Positions 9,992 to 20,800 of a stretch of DNA of 64,000 bases are shown here, one piece after another. The DNA lies in the NCBI GenBank assembly GCA_903813345.2, contig CAIIXF020000012.1:17108020-17172019 (forward strand). Direction: 5' to 3'. Position numbers and translations under genes: made by a program. The DNA comes from Owenia fusiformis. Taxonomy: Eukaryota > Annelida > Polychaeta > Sabellida > Oweniidae. The notes beneath the pieces are model-generated. The model did not search any database. It worked only from the letters and a program-made list of their open reading frames with translations, and was not told the DNA's origin. The first letter of the stretch is position 1. Every line of letters begins with the position of its first letter.

Positions 9992-11386
9992 ATGGCAGCA
10001 GAGAATGATACAAGGCAATGTAATGAGGAATATAGTATCAAAGAGGAAATCAAGGATTCGTTTGATGAGGATAGTATCTCTAGAAATGATGCCACATTGC
10101 TGAACAGGATCAGCCATAATGATATCAAACGAGAATTAGATTGTGCAGGTGGCCAAGAAGTGACTGCTTCAATTGACTTCAATTCACTCAATATTAAAGA
10201 AGAAATCAAGGAATCATTTGATGAGGACAGTATCGCTACAAATGATGCCACATTGCTGAACAGGATCAGCCATAATGATATCAAACGAGAATTAGATTGT
10301 GCAGGTGGCCAAGAAGTGACTGCTTCAATTGACTACAATTCACTCAATATTAAAGAAGAAATCAAGGAATCATTTGATGAGGGCAATATCGCTACAAATG
10401 ATGCCACATTGCTGAACAGGATCAGCCATAATGATATAAAACGAGAATTAGATTGTGCAGGTGGCCAAGAAGTGACTGCTTCAATTGACTACAATTCACT
10501 CAATATTAAAGAAGAAATCAATGAATCATTTGATGAGGACAGTATTGCTACAAATGATGCCACATTGCTGAACGTGACCAGCCACAATGATGACAAACGA
10601 GAATTCAATCATACAGGTGGTGATTCAAAGACGTGTGCGATTGACTACAATGAATTTAATATTAAAGAAGAGTTAAACTGCACGGATGATCTGTCTGATC
10701 TTGAAACAAATAAATGTAATGCACCTGTTCAGTTTGAGGATAAGGAATCAGATATCAAAACTGAACTTGTATGTTCTGTTAATGATAATGTCTATGCTGC
10801 CAGTATTGACACTGGGGAGAAACCATTCAAATGTGAATATTGTCAGAAATGTTTCATGCTTAAAAAAGTTTTGAAGCAGCATATCAGGATTCATACTCAA
10901 GAGAAACCATTCAAATGTGATCATTGTGGAAAGTGTTTCATCCAACAAAACAATTTGAAACGACATATCATGACTCATACTGGAGAAAAACCATTCAAAT
11001 GTGATCATTGTGGAAAGTGTTTCAAACAAGAATCCACTTTGAAAGAGCATATTAGAATTCACAGTGGAGAGAAACCATTCAAATGTGAACATTGTGAGAA
11101 ATGTTTCACCCAACAAAACATTTTAAAACGGCATTCTAGGATTCATACTGGAGAGAAATCCTTTAAATGTGAACATTGTGAAAAATGTTTCACCCATCAA
11201 CATAATTTGAAACAACATAGCAAGATTCATACTAGAGAGAAATCATTTAAATGTAAACATTGTGAGAAACGTTTCATCCATCAAAAACATTTGGAAGTAC
11301 ATATCAGGATTCATACTAAATCGAAACCATTCAAATGTCAGAATGTGAGCATTGTGAGAAATGTTTCCCCCAACAAAACAATTTAA
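9992..11386 (+). CDS. C2H2 zinc-finger protein copy 4, frameshifted at finger 7
   Basis: The open frame of 464 residues starts MAAENDTRQ. Four tandem copies of the 52-residue acidic module (156-bp period from 10037) give about nine psi-K-x-E sites, the most in the cluster. The fourth copy is diverged ([14 protein letters not shown]). Six complete fingers follow: [48 protein letters not shown]. An insertion of about 8 bp in finger 7 (FKCQNVSIV) shifts the frame to a stop at 11386. The next fingers are intact out of frame until a TAA in RFRR at about 11458. The protein could still be made as a six-finger factor. Confidence 0.75.
   Translation: MAAENDTRQCNEEYSIKEEIKDSFDEDSISRNDATLLNRISHNDIKRELDCAGGQEVTASIDFNSLNIKEEIKESFDEDSIATNDATLLNRISHNDIKRELDCAGGQEVTASIDYNSLNIKEEIKESFDEGNIATNDATLLNRISHNDIKRELDCAGGQEVTASIDYNSLNIKEEINESFDEDSIATNDATLLNVTSHNDDKREFNHTGGDSKTCAIDYNEFNIKEELNCTDDLSDLETNKCNAPVQFEDKESDIKTELVCSVNDNVYAASIDTGEKPFKCEYCQKCFMLKKVLKQHIRIHTQEKPFKCDHCGKCFIQQNNLKRHIMTHTGEKPFKCDHCGKCFKQESTLKEHIRIHSGEKPFKCEHCEKCFTQQNILKRHSRIHTGEKSFKCEHCEKCFTHQHNLKQHSKIHTREKSFKCKHCEKRFIHQKHLEVHIRIHTKSKPFKCQNVSIVRNVSPNKTI
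10037..10660 (+). repeat. 156-bp coding tandem repeat, four copies
   Basis: In-frame repeat encoding the 52-residue module [12 protein letters not shown] ... DYNSLN. Unit starts are at 10037, 10193, 10349 and 10505, and a fifth partial start at 10661 leads into the finger linker. Copies 1-3 are nearly identical; copy 4 is diverged. Confidence 0.9.
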
Positions 11387-12770
11387 AACGACATATTATG
11401 ACACATACTGGAGAGAAACCATTCAAATGTGATCATTGTGAAAAGCGTTTCAGACGCTAACACCATTTATTACAACATATCGGGACTCATAAGATAGAAG
11501 TCATTCAAGTGTGACCATAATAAGAAATGTTTCACCCAACAAAACAGTTTAAAATGGCATTTTAGCAAGGAGGATTGGCTCCCAGGATCGAAACTCGATA
11601 TTTTCCAACAATGAAAACGTCGAAATGTCGTTATTTTCTGAAATTAAAACCGACTATAAATTCAAAATAAACAGTTCAAAAGATTCGAACCAATATCTCG
11701 ATCATTTCTTGTGAGTTTTGGAATTTTTCGTTTGGAAATAAGACCAAAATTCACGATTTAAATGTTGAAGTGAACAAAATGGCGGCTGTTTGAATTCGAA
11801 TTTTGTATTACGACATACCCATATATGGGACAGAATATCGGTGGTGCACTCTGGGAGCCAATCCTCCTTGCATTTTAGGATTCATCTAGAGAGAAACCTG
11901 CCAAATGTGAATATTGTGACAAGTGTTTTGCACAACAAAGCAACTTGACATATCATATGATCACTCATAATGGCGAGAAATCCTTTAAAATTGAACACTG
12001 TGAAAAATATTTCACCAATCAAAATAATTTGAAAGATCATAACAAGATTCACACTGGAGAGAAACCATTCAAATGTGAAAATTGTGAAAATCTTTCAGAT
12101 GACTGCACCATTTGGCACTGCATTATAGGATTCATACTGGAGAAAGGATTTAAAACATTCAAATGTGATCATTGTGGAAATTTTTTATATAAAAATACAA
12201 CTTAAAAGAGCATAACAGAATTCATACATGAGCAAAACACTCAAATGCAATCATTTTGAGAAGCATTCAAATGTTATAATTGTAAGAATTGATCCTAACA
12301 ACATGTCAAGATTCAAACTGGAGAGAAATAATTCAAATGTGAAAATTGTGAGAAATATTTCATTTCAAGAAAATTTGAAACAGCTTATCAGAATTCATAC
12401 TGGAGAGAAAGCCTTCAAATGTGACAATTCTTGGAAATGTTTCATATTACAAAGCAATATGAAACAACATAGCAAGAATCAATTGACTTGAAAGGAACCA
12501 TTCAAATTTAATATTGTGTTGAATGTTTCAGTTAAAGATAACTTTAAAGAGTAAATCAGTACTCATACTGGGGATGAGTCATTGAAATGTGAACATTTGT
12601 AAGCGATCATTCACAAAAATCAAAATGAACTGAAACAACATACTAGGGGGAACCCATTCAAATGTGAATATTGTGGGAATCATTTTACTTTTAAAAGACA
12701 TTTTACATCATTTCAAGATTTAATGTGACTCATTTTGAAGAAAAAATGTAAATGTAAGATAACTTGATTA
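11387..12770 (+). pseudogene. Zinc-finger relics after copy 4, interrupted by a transposon
   Basis: Finger remnants in changing frames continue through 11460, are split by the element at 11566-11870, and resume at about 11879 (DKCFAQQSNLTYH). A frame at 11945-12205 holds two or three decayed fingers. Further degenerate fingers reach about 12700. Many stops and lost ligands show no function as fingers. Confidence 0.75.
11566..11870. mobile_element. 305-bp TIR miniature element with 8-bp TSD (hAT-like)
   Basis: The ends are perfect 20-bp inverted repeats, CAAGGAGGATTGGCTCCCAG and its complement. CATTTTAG flanks both sides (11558-11565, 11871-11878). The 8-bp target duplication suggests a hAT-type transposase acting in trans; none is encoded. 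The element interrupts a zinc-finger relic, and uninterrupted paralogs give the empty site. Confidence 0.9.
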
Positions 12771-12839
12771 AAGTTACCATTTAAGGACACATACTTGTGA
12801 GACTTTGTAAAAACAATGCTTCTCTCGATGTAAAGCAAT

Positions 12840-13340
12840 GATTTTTATGTCACCACCAAATAGTGGTGACATATTGTTATGGACTCCGTTTTTGTGATGG
12901 CAGTCGATGTGTTGTGGTTCGCGTCTTTAAATATTTCTTACAACTTCCAATAAATTAACAAATACTGTTTAGACTGACTTTAATTTTTTTCAAAACTATC
13001 AACAAGTTCTCAAAAGTTGAAATATGATTTTAGAATTGAGATTTGACCTTCAACGACTTATCGAGGTAAAAAGGTATTTTTTCAACTTGCTTTAAATTGA
13101 CCAAAGTATTTTCTCAAAGCCATCTAAAGTTCTTAGAAGCTCAAATCAGACTTTAGATTTGACCTTCAATGACCTTCTCGAGGTCAAAAAAGGTCAAAAA
13201 GGTATTTTTCAAATTGACAAATTTAAAAAAAATCTTTTACGAGTTCTCAGAAGTTCAAATCTGACTTTACATTTAAGATTTGACCTACAGTGACCTTCTC
13301 ATGATCAATGAACGTCTAAAAGGTCTTTTTCAACTGGCTT
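12840..13340. repeat. GTCACCACC palindrome repeat and ~115-bp tandem units
   Basis: Starts with the palindrome TGTCACCACC/GGTGGTGACA (12848-12871 region), which recurs near 22070 and 62850. It is followed by about three diverged tandem units rich in TTTGACCTTCAATGACCTTC and AGGTCAAAAAGG (12960-13330). No coding potential seen. Confidence 0.6.
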
Positions 13341-13920
13341 AAAATTAACAAAAAAAAATTCAGAATAAGATACGAGTACTCAATTCTGACATTTTGTCAT
13401 GTTAATGTTGTGTTTGATGTTTAGCGATTCAAACATTTGAACATGTTAGACGATTTGAATGTTAAGATTCTCGAAAAAATGTAATTTGAAAAATGTGTAT
13501 GTCTGTGCCTAATATTTGTGATAAATACATGCAGTGAGCAAACATATTTTTCTTAAAACTTTTTATTGCAAGGGATCAACTTATTTGGTAATTTCACAAA
13601 AGTTCTTGATCATGTTGATCAACTACTAGTAGTCTAGAAGATTTTACAAAGGAGGAGGGAAGTTAGCGCAACAGATTTTGGACAGTCATATGTTGGATTT
13701 TGGCCATTTTCTGAGGATTTAAACAATTGCATATGTTAGGCCAATGCATTACCTCCAGGAAAATCACTTCTAGATATGATAAAATAATTTCGACTTTTAG
13801 ACAGGGTAGATTTTCCTAAGTGACATCTATATTATTGAGTAGAGTGAATGTTTATTCTAAATAGGGAATTCGAAGTGGCCAGACGTACATTCAGCAGTGG
13901 TAAGCATATTTTGATTTACA

Positions 13921-14330
13921 TGCCCGAGCAAGGGGCGCCCGAGCAAGGGGCGCCCGAGCAAGGGGCTAAAATAAAAGGCTTTGAGGGCCTAGAGATATAA
14001 TGCCCGAGCAAGGGGCTAAAATAAAAGGCTTTGAGGGCCTAGAGATTAAAAGGCTTTGAGGGCCTAGAGATATAATGCCCGAGCAAGGGGCTAAAAATAA
14101 AAGGCTTTGAGGGCCTAGATATAAATGCCCGAGCAAGGGGCTAAAATAAAAGGCTTTGAGGGCCTAGATATAAATGCCCGAGCAAGGGGCTAAAATAAAA
14201 GGCTCCAAGGGCCTGAAAATATATGCGCAAGCAGGGGGCAAAAAATATGAACCATGAGGGGTAATGAATAAAAGGCCTTGAGAGCCTAGAGATAGAGATA
14301 TATGCTAGAGCAAGGGGCTATTAAATATAA
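13921..14330. repeat. ~49-bp minisatellite
   Basis: Tandem units of about 49 bp (TGCCCGAGCAAGGGGC / TAAAATAAAAGGC / TTTGAGGGCCTAGAGATA), at least six, some truncated, decaying toward 14330. Noncoding. Confidence 0.9.
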
Positions 14331-14435
14331 CTATGAGACAATATAAGAGAAGTTTTCTGAGAGGCAAATATTTGACAGAAACAAAGAAAAATAGAACATT
14401 GATGACATGAAAAATCTTGATAACATGGCCTTATA

Positions 14436-14646
14436 CACTCTACTATACCTTGCATTTGGCTTTCATGAGCAACCCATTTGGCTTCTTAGTAATGATTATA
14501 TATTTGTTTTTATTTGTCTGTCTCTTATTAATGGTTTATCGGTTGAAAGTTGATGTTGATAAAGGTACTTTCAAAAATATACTAAACAATCCAATTAGAC
14601 AAACAAAGTATCTTATGAATTTCTAGGTGTTAGGTATAGTAGTGTG
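14436..14646. mobile_element. ~210-bp miniature element, ACTATACC family, copy A
   Basis: TIRs CACTCTACTATACC and GGTATAGTAGTGTG, with TSD TTATA at 14431-14435 and 14647-14651. Two more copies lie at 24266 and 37195. No coding capacity. Confidence 0.85.
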
Positions 14647-15402
14647 TTATAATGAACACTGAAAATTCAACGTGTTAATAACACAGTAAAATTAGAGGTC
14701 ATTATACAGTACGTTATAGTACAGTGTGACGAAAATAATGACACTCAGGTATAATCTGGTAATTAGCAATTGAATGAAAACTGGGGTTTACTCAATAGAA
14801 AGTAGGTTGAATTGTTTTGACATGACTGGATAACCTATGCAAGTGATTGGTTATGTTATGGTTTAATTCCATGTACCCTCTTGTAAACTTATTTGAAAAT
14901 GACTTGAGTTTGTAACATTTGAAACTAGTGAAGTCTGATAACCAATTGGCTTCTCTTTACATCTAAAGTCCGGGAGCACTGATCTCTTAGTGGTTTTAAC
15001 CACGTGGACTTCTTCTGATGTGAGAGTTGTCTCTCCACAGTAGGAGGTAATTGGCAATGAGGTTATTTACTCATGTTAGGGGACTGATTTTTCCCCACCA
15101 GTAATTCATGAATGAAACATTGATATGAGGTCAATTTTAGGTTTTATTAGCTTCATAATTACATCATGAATGGAAAACCATCTACTAGAACTACTGGGAG
15201 AGATTGCTCTCAAATCCGATGTCCACGTTAGTTTTTTGTTAATTTTTTATTAAAGATTTGAGGATTGGGAGTAGTAAAAATTAACAAATCACATTATTCA
15301 GGATGTAAATACACCGTAAAGGGTAAAATTAAATGTGTATTTCACCCAATCCTTTAACATGAAATCTACTTGTATGTATGGATGTGACTTAGGAAACATA
15401 GA

Positions 15403-15682
15403 TTTCCTAAGTGACATCTATATTATTGAGTAGAGTGAATGTTTATTCTAAATAGGGAATTCGAGGGTGGTAGTCATTAGCGAATGGAATGGATAATAGT
15501 TTACATATCATGAAATTTGGATGAAATATCATGAAATTGGGAAATGATTGAAAAATAAGTTACCCTCCCACCCAACCCATTTCCTGAGGCTGTACATTCT
15601 GGTGGGTTTCACTTAAATATGTATTTCACCCAATCCTTTAACATGAAATCTACTTGTATGTATGGATGTCACTTAGGAAACA
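15403..15682. mobile_element. TIR element E2 (280 bp)
   Basis: TIRs TTTCCTAAGTGACATC and GATGTCACTTAGGAAA, flanked by TAGA (15399-15402, 15683-15686). It sits directly after E1, sharing one TAGA, as if two copies inserted at the same target. Confidence 0.75.
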
Positions 15683-16240
15683 TAGAGCAAACAACCCACC
15701 CACATGTTTTTTTCTGAAATGTTTTCCTTATTTTTGACCCCTTCCATCCTTGCTTTTTTAATTTTTCTTGCATCAATATGTTGCATTTTGACACATAATT
15801 AACCACTTTAAAGGAATAAGTGATTCCTTCAGGGGTTTTAAAGATAGCCATTATGGGTGACCAAACTTAGCTGAAAGCAATGATTTTTCCTATGGGAAAA
15901 TAACATGGGAAATATTGTTTTCCACTTTATCTAAAAGGAATCATTTATTCCTTTTAAGGAATTAACTGTGTGTCAAAATGCAACATATTGATGCAAGAAA
16001 AATTAAAAAAGCAAGGATGGAAGGGGTTGAAAATCAGGAAAATATTTCAGAAAAAACATGTGGGTGGGTTGTTTGCATCTACCCTGTCTCAAAATCGAAA
16101 TTATTTTATCACCTCTAGAAATGATTTTCCTGGAGGAAATGCATTCACCTAACATATGCACCTGTTTAAATCCCCAGGAAATGGCCAAAATCAAACATAT
16201 GACTGCCCAAAATCTGTTGCGCTAACTTCCCTCCTCCTTT

Positions 16241-17850
16241 GACATGTCTTTTTCATACTACAGATTTAGCCTGTGTTGAAATCATAAATGAAATAACCAT
16301 GAACTTAAAATAGTCTGCAGGGGTTTCACTAGATTTTCTCATAACAGGTTAAATAAATGAAAACAACAGGCAAAATTAATGGAAATCATAAATGTAACAT
16401 GGGAAAGTTGAAAAGTCCATAAAAACAACAGGCGATTTTGCATGTTTTGTGAAAACAACCAGTGAAAATGCCTGTTGCCTGCTGCTAATGAAACCCCTGG
16501 TCTGTATTCTATTATATACTTCCATTACAAATTACCATGCTTCATAGACTTCAAACACAGCAGTAAAAATAATTCATCCAAACTCTTGAGATTCATTTCA
16601 TTTTTGACCAACTCTATGATGTGGAACTTCAGGATCAACCTTATATATAAGAGCCTCTGAAGAATGTGTGGAAAATAAAATACTTGGTCCCTCAAACGTA
16701 GACAATGGCTCCAAATTCGCTGTTCTTAAGTGTTTTTGAGCTTAAATCAATACAAGTAACATATTCATTTCGGCACCCATTTTGGTGGCAATCTTGGATT
16801 TAAATTAAAAAGTAATTATTTGATGACTCAGATTTAGACATAAATTAAATTCTTGACCCTAAAATGTAGATATGGGCTAAAAGTCACTGTTCTTAAGTAT
16901 TTTTAAGCTTAAATCAAAAGTTATATATTAGTTTTGGCACCCATTTTGGTCGCCATCTTGGATTTCTATAAAAAGTAATTGTTTGATGACTTAGATGTCA
17001 GGATGTAGACATTAATGAAATCATTGACTCCTATAACCCAAACATAGGTCACAAAAATCACAGTTTTTGCATCTCAGTGTGCTTAGATATACCCACTCTT
17101 ATATTGTAACATATGCACTGGCGACCATTTTGAAAAATGGGTGATATTTAGCTACAACTGTTGCAATATTATCACATATTTTCTTACTCTAGGGGTCTAC
17201 ACCGTCCCTAAAATCACTATGGTGATTATTCCCCTGATTTTATACCGACCAACCGCCCAGGCTGATGGACTACGACTATGACAGATCATTGGTGACTACC
17301 TGGGGGTATGACCCAGGGTTGATTCCAACTTCAAACATTCTTTTAACACTCAACGATGCCTTGTCTCATTCTGCAGTCTTAGTCCAGGTGGGTCCATGTA
17401 TAGTTCCATATAAAATAAGTTGCTAAATCAGTTCACCAGAAATGTTTTACTTTTGTGATTAACATACTATTGACCACAAAGAGAATCTAAAGCAAGGGAC
17501 ATATTTAGTTTAAACCCTCCAACCTCCATTCCCGCTCGAACTGCATTAAAGAAGGAATGGGGAGGGGATACATACAGGGTCTTGACATAGTACTAGTACA
17601 TGTACTAATTATCTAAATGCATTTATTTAGCTTTTTATCCTAATAAAAACATTCTTAATTGAAAAATCACCATTCAAAAAAGTATAAAATGTATTCTGTA
17701 ATTTTAAAAGATGGCAGCACTAATTTATTTACATTGCACAAGATTTTTTCAACCAAAGATCATCAACCTCAATAATTTCACACATAAGTTTTGTGAAAAT
17801 ATTCCTTCCTATTGTAATTTTGATTATGTTTAACATGAACATGTACATTT
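16241..17850. repeat. Noncoding, with a ~175-bp diverged tandem duplication
   Basis: Segments at about 16690-16855 and 16856-17030 are related (TTCTTAAGT..TTT..AGCTTAAATCAA, GGCACCCATTTTGGT, TTTGATGACT). The rest shows no recognisable exon or element. Confidence 0.6.
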
Positions 17851-17857
17851 CAGGCCC

Positions 17858-20800
17858 ATGGCTGGCAAAAATGATGGTGAAACAATATTTGTGCCATTTC
17901 TAATCAACAAACAAGATAAATCGGTATGTGAAAGTTATAGTATAAACATGTATGAATGGGCACAATTGTCTCAGTTGCAATTAATTGTTTTAGGTGAAAG
18001 TATAATGTACAAAATATTGTAGCTTCCCTTAGATATCCAGTAAAACATCATTTCCTTGATATTAAATATAGATCAAGGTTATAAGCATTTTGAATTTACT
18101 ATAGAACTAATTCTGAATATGACCTCATGAGATCTTTTTTTTATCATAACTTTATTTCCATAAATCAAGTAATAATAATACATACATATGAGCGGCTTTG
18201 TTAAAAAACATTATAAGCCACTTTGACAAAAGTAAAAATAAGAAAATTACAAGGGCTTAAGTGATCTGATTAAAATACTATAGTGGGTCACTAGTCTGCC
18301 TGGGTTCCCTCAACACAGTTCCTGATAAACATTGCACTTAACCTCAAAACATCAATATTTTGCTCATACGAGAGTGTTTCATGGCCATATAAAATGAAGT
18401 GTAATTTCTCCTGCCTATTTTTACATAAATTCCTATACCCAAGATCAAGATCACAAAGCTGCTGTTCCAAAGTAATTAGATAATTTTGTCGAAGAGGACA
18501 TGAGAAGAATACATGAGTTGTGGTTTCATTAATGTGGCCACAAGCACAATCGGGAGAAAGGACATTTACAAATTTGTGTGCGTGTAGGTGAGCTTTAAAT
18601 ATCAGATCTACTCTAATTCTATTTAGATAAATTTCAAATGATCTATTCATGTTTAAGTCAGACGCTAAAACTACATCAGTGCTAACCAAACTCTTTGTTA
18701 ATGCTCTCTTAAAAGTATCAACATTAGTGCATTCCCTGAAGGACGGATTTATTGAGTTCCATTCAGATAAACAATTATAAATACATGATCTAGATTTGAT
18801 AGAAGACTTTTTCAGTGGAGTTAGATACGGTAGGTTTGACCTTAGGCCTCTTCTGAGGGGTCTTTTAAATTTGTCAAAAATGGAAATAACATAATGAGGT
18901 GCCTTGCCCTTGTTGACTTTGAAGACTAGAAGCATCCTATGTAATTTTCTACGAATTTCGAGAGTTGGCCAATTTAATGTTTGAAGTGTTTTAATTGTTG
19001 AAGAGCCATGTATGACACCTGAACAAATAGTTGCTGCTTTATAATATAAACGATCGAGACATTTTAGAACCATGGAGTTTGCGCAGCCATATAATATATC
19101 ATAGAAATCGAAATGTGGTAAAATATATGAATTAAACATAAGCTGAAGGTGTTTACCACTAATTTTTCTTGATAAACTCTTTAAATGGTTTAATAACTTG
19201 TCAATTTTGTTAGTGACATAGACAACGTGTGGTTCGAATGTCAAATTTTGGTCAAAAATTAAGCCAAGGTGTTTGTGTTCGATCACTTTTGGAATTTGAT
19301 CACCCCCAAGTATCATTGGTGGGGTTTGAAACTCTGATTTTCTAGGATTAAAGAAAGTTAATTCAGCACTTTTACTGGCCTTAAAATGTAATTTCCATTT
19401 TTCTGACCACTCGTAAATATTATTTAGGTCAGATTGTAAGAGAGCCATCTTGAAGTTTAGATTGTCCTCATTAAATGGCTGATAGATTGAAGTGTCATCA
19501 GCAAACAAGTAACATTTTGAGTTAATGTTATCAGAAATATCATTAATATATAAAAGAAACAACATAGGGCCCAAAATAGACCCTTGAGGTACTCCTGAAT
19601 TTATAAAGTTCTGATCAGACCATGCAGATTCTTGGCCATCTATTACAACTCTAACTCTTCGATTTTCTAAGTAAGATTTTATTAACAGACATATGTTTTG
19701 ACCAAAACCGTAACTTGAAAGCTTACTTAATAAATTAATATGTGGCATTGAATCAAACGCTGCTGAAATATCTAGGAAAATACCTTTTACATTATCACCA
19801 TTATCTAAACAATCGGATATGTAGTCAATTATGGCTAAGAGCTGGGGTTGAGTTCCATGACCCGGGATAAATCCACTTTGTAAGCTGTAAAGAAGGTTCT
19901 GATCATCAAGAAATTTGAATAACTGATTAAAAATAATTCTTTCAGTAACCTTTGATACACAGCAAAGTAGAGTTACAGGTCTATAATTGGATGGAGTGTT
20001 TTTATCATTCTTTTTATGGATTGTTATGATGTTACCACGTTTCCAACAATCCGGAAATTGTTTGGTCAAAAATATCTTATTAATCAATTTGGACAAAGGA
20101 AATGCAAGGGCAGGTGCCGAAAGTTTGAGCATCCTATTACTTATCTGGTCAGGCCCAGATGCTTTATTAATATTTAGAGACATCAAAACTTTAAAAATCT
20201 CATCTCTATTTGTGGAAAGTAAATTAATAGACTCATTTGTACGCTGGTCGAGAAATACAGGGTCAAAATGATCGCCAATATGAAAACTTTTAACGAAATG
20301 TGTCAAGAAAATATTTGCTTTCTCTTTGCCAGTCATTATATTTTTACCATTTTGATCAACTACAACAGGGATTGAGCTTAAACGTGATCCCGTAAACAAT
20401 CTTGAAGCGACGTTCCAATAGGATTTAGATCCAAACTGTTGGGCTTCCATTTTATTAATTGTCCGCTTTTCATGCTCATCTTTGGCTCTAGAAATTGCTT
20501 CATCCACTATATGACACTGTTCTTGATACTTCAGAAAATGTTCCCGGCTGTTTGAACGTCTAAATTTGTAATGGTATTTATTTCTTTTATTAATTTGAGT
20601 TCGAATCTTATCATGGTTTATCATTTGATTTAACTTTAATCAACTTGTTTGGTATACATCTTGAATAAATATTATGTAGACAATTGGAGAAACTTTCCCC
20701 AACATGGTTCATGTCATCTGAATTTTCAATGATATTACAAAGGTTACTATTGCGTACAGCGTCATTTAAAGCATTAACATCGACATGGGAGTATTGCCAT

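Larger units (their letters stand above)
13811..15398. mobile_element. TIR element E1 (1.6 kb) nested in fold-back
   Basis: Begins TTTTCCTAAGTGACATC and ends with a near-complement (GATGTGACTTAGGAAACA), flanked by TAGA. Its first ~60 bp and last ~80 bp match E2 (15403-15682), so E1 is a copy of the same short element enlarged by internal insertions. These include the minisatellite at 13921 and the miniature element at 14436. Confidence 0.7.
13648..16240. mobile_element. Long fold-back element split by nested insertions
   Basis: The outer arms 13648-13806 and 16077-16240 are inverted repeats of about 160 bp beginning AAAGGAGGAGGGAAGTTAGC. Inner arms 15687-15830 and 15931-16076 are a second inverted pair. 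On the right, outer and inner arms are contiguous. On the left, 1.87 kb separates them. The parsimonious reading is one fold-back element (arms about 305 bp, spacer about 100 bp) later interrupted at TAGA. No transposase was seen. Confidence 0.75.
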
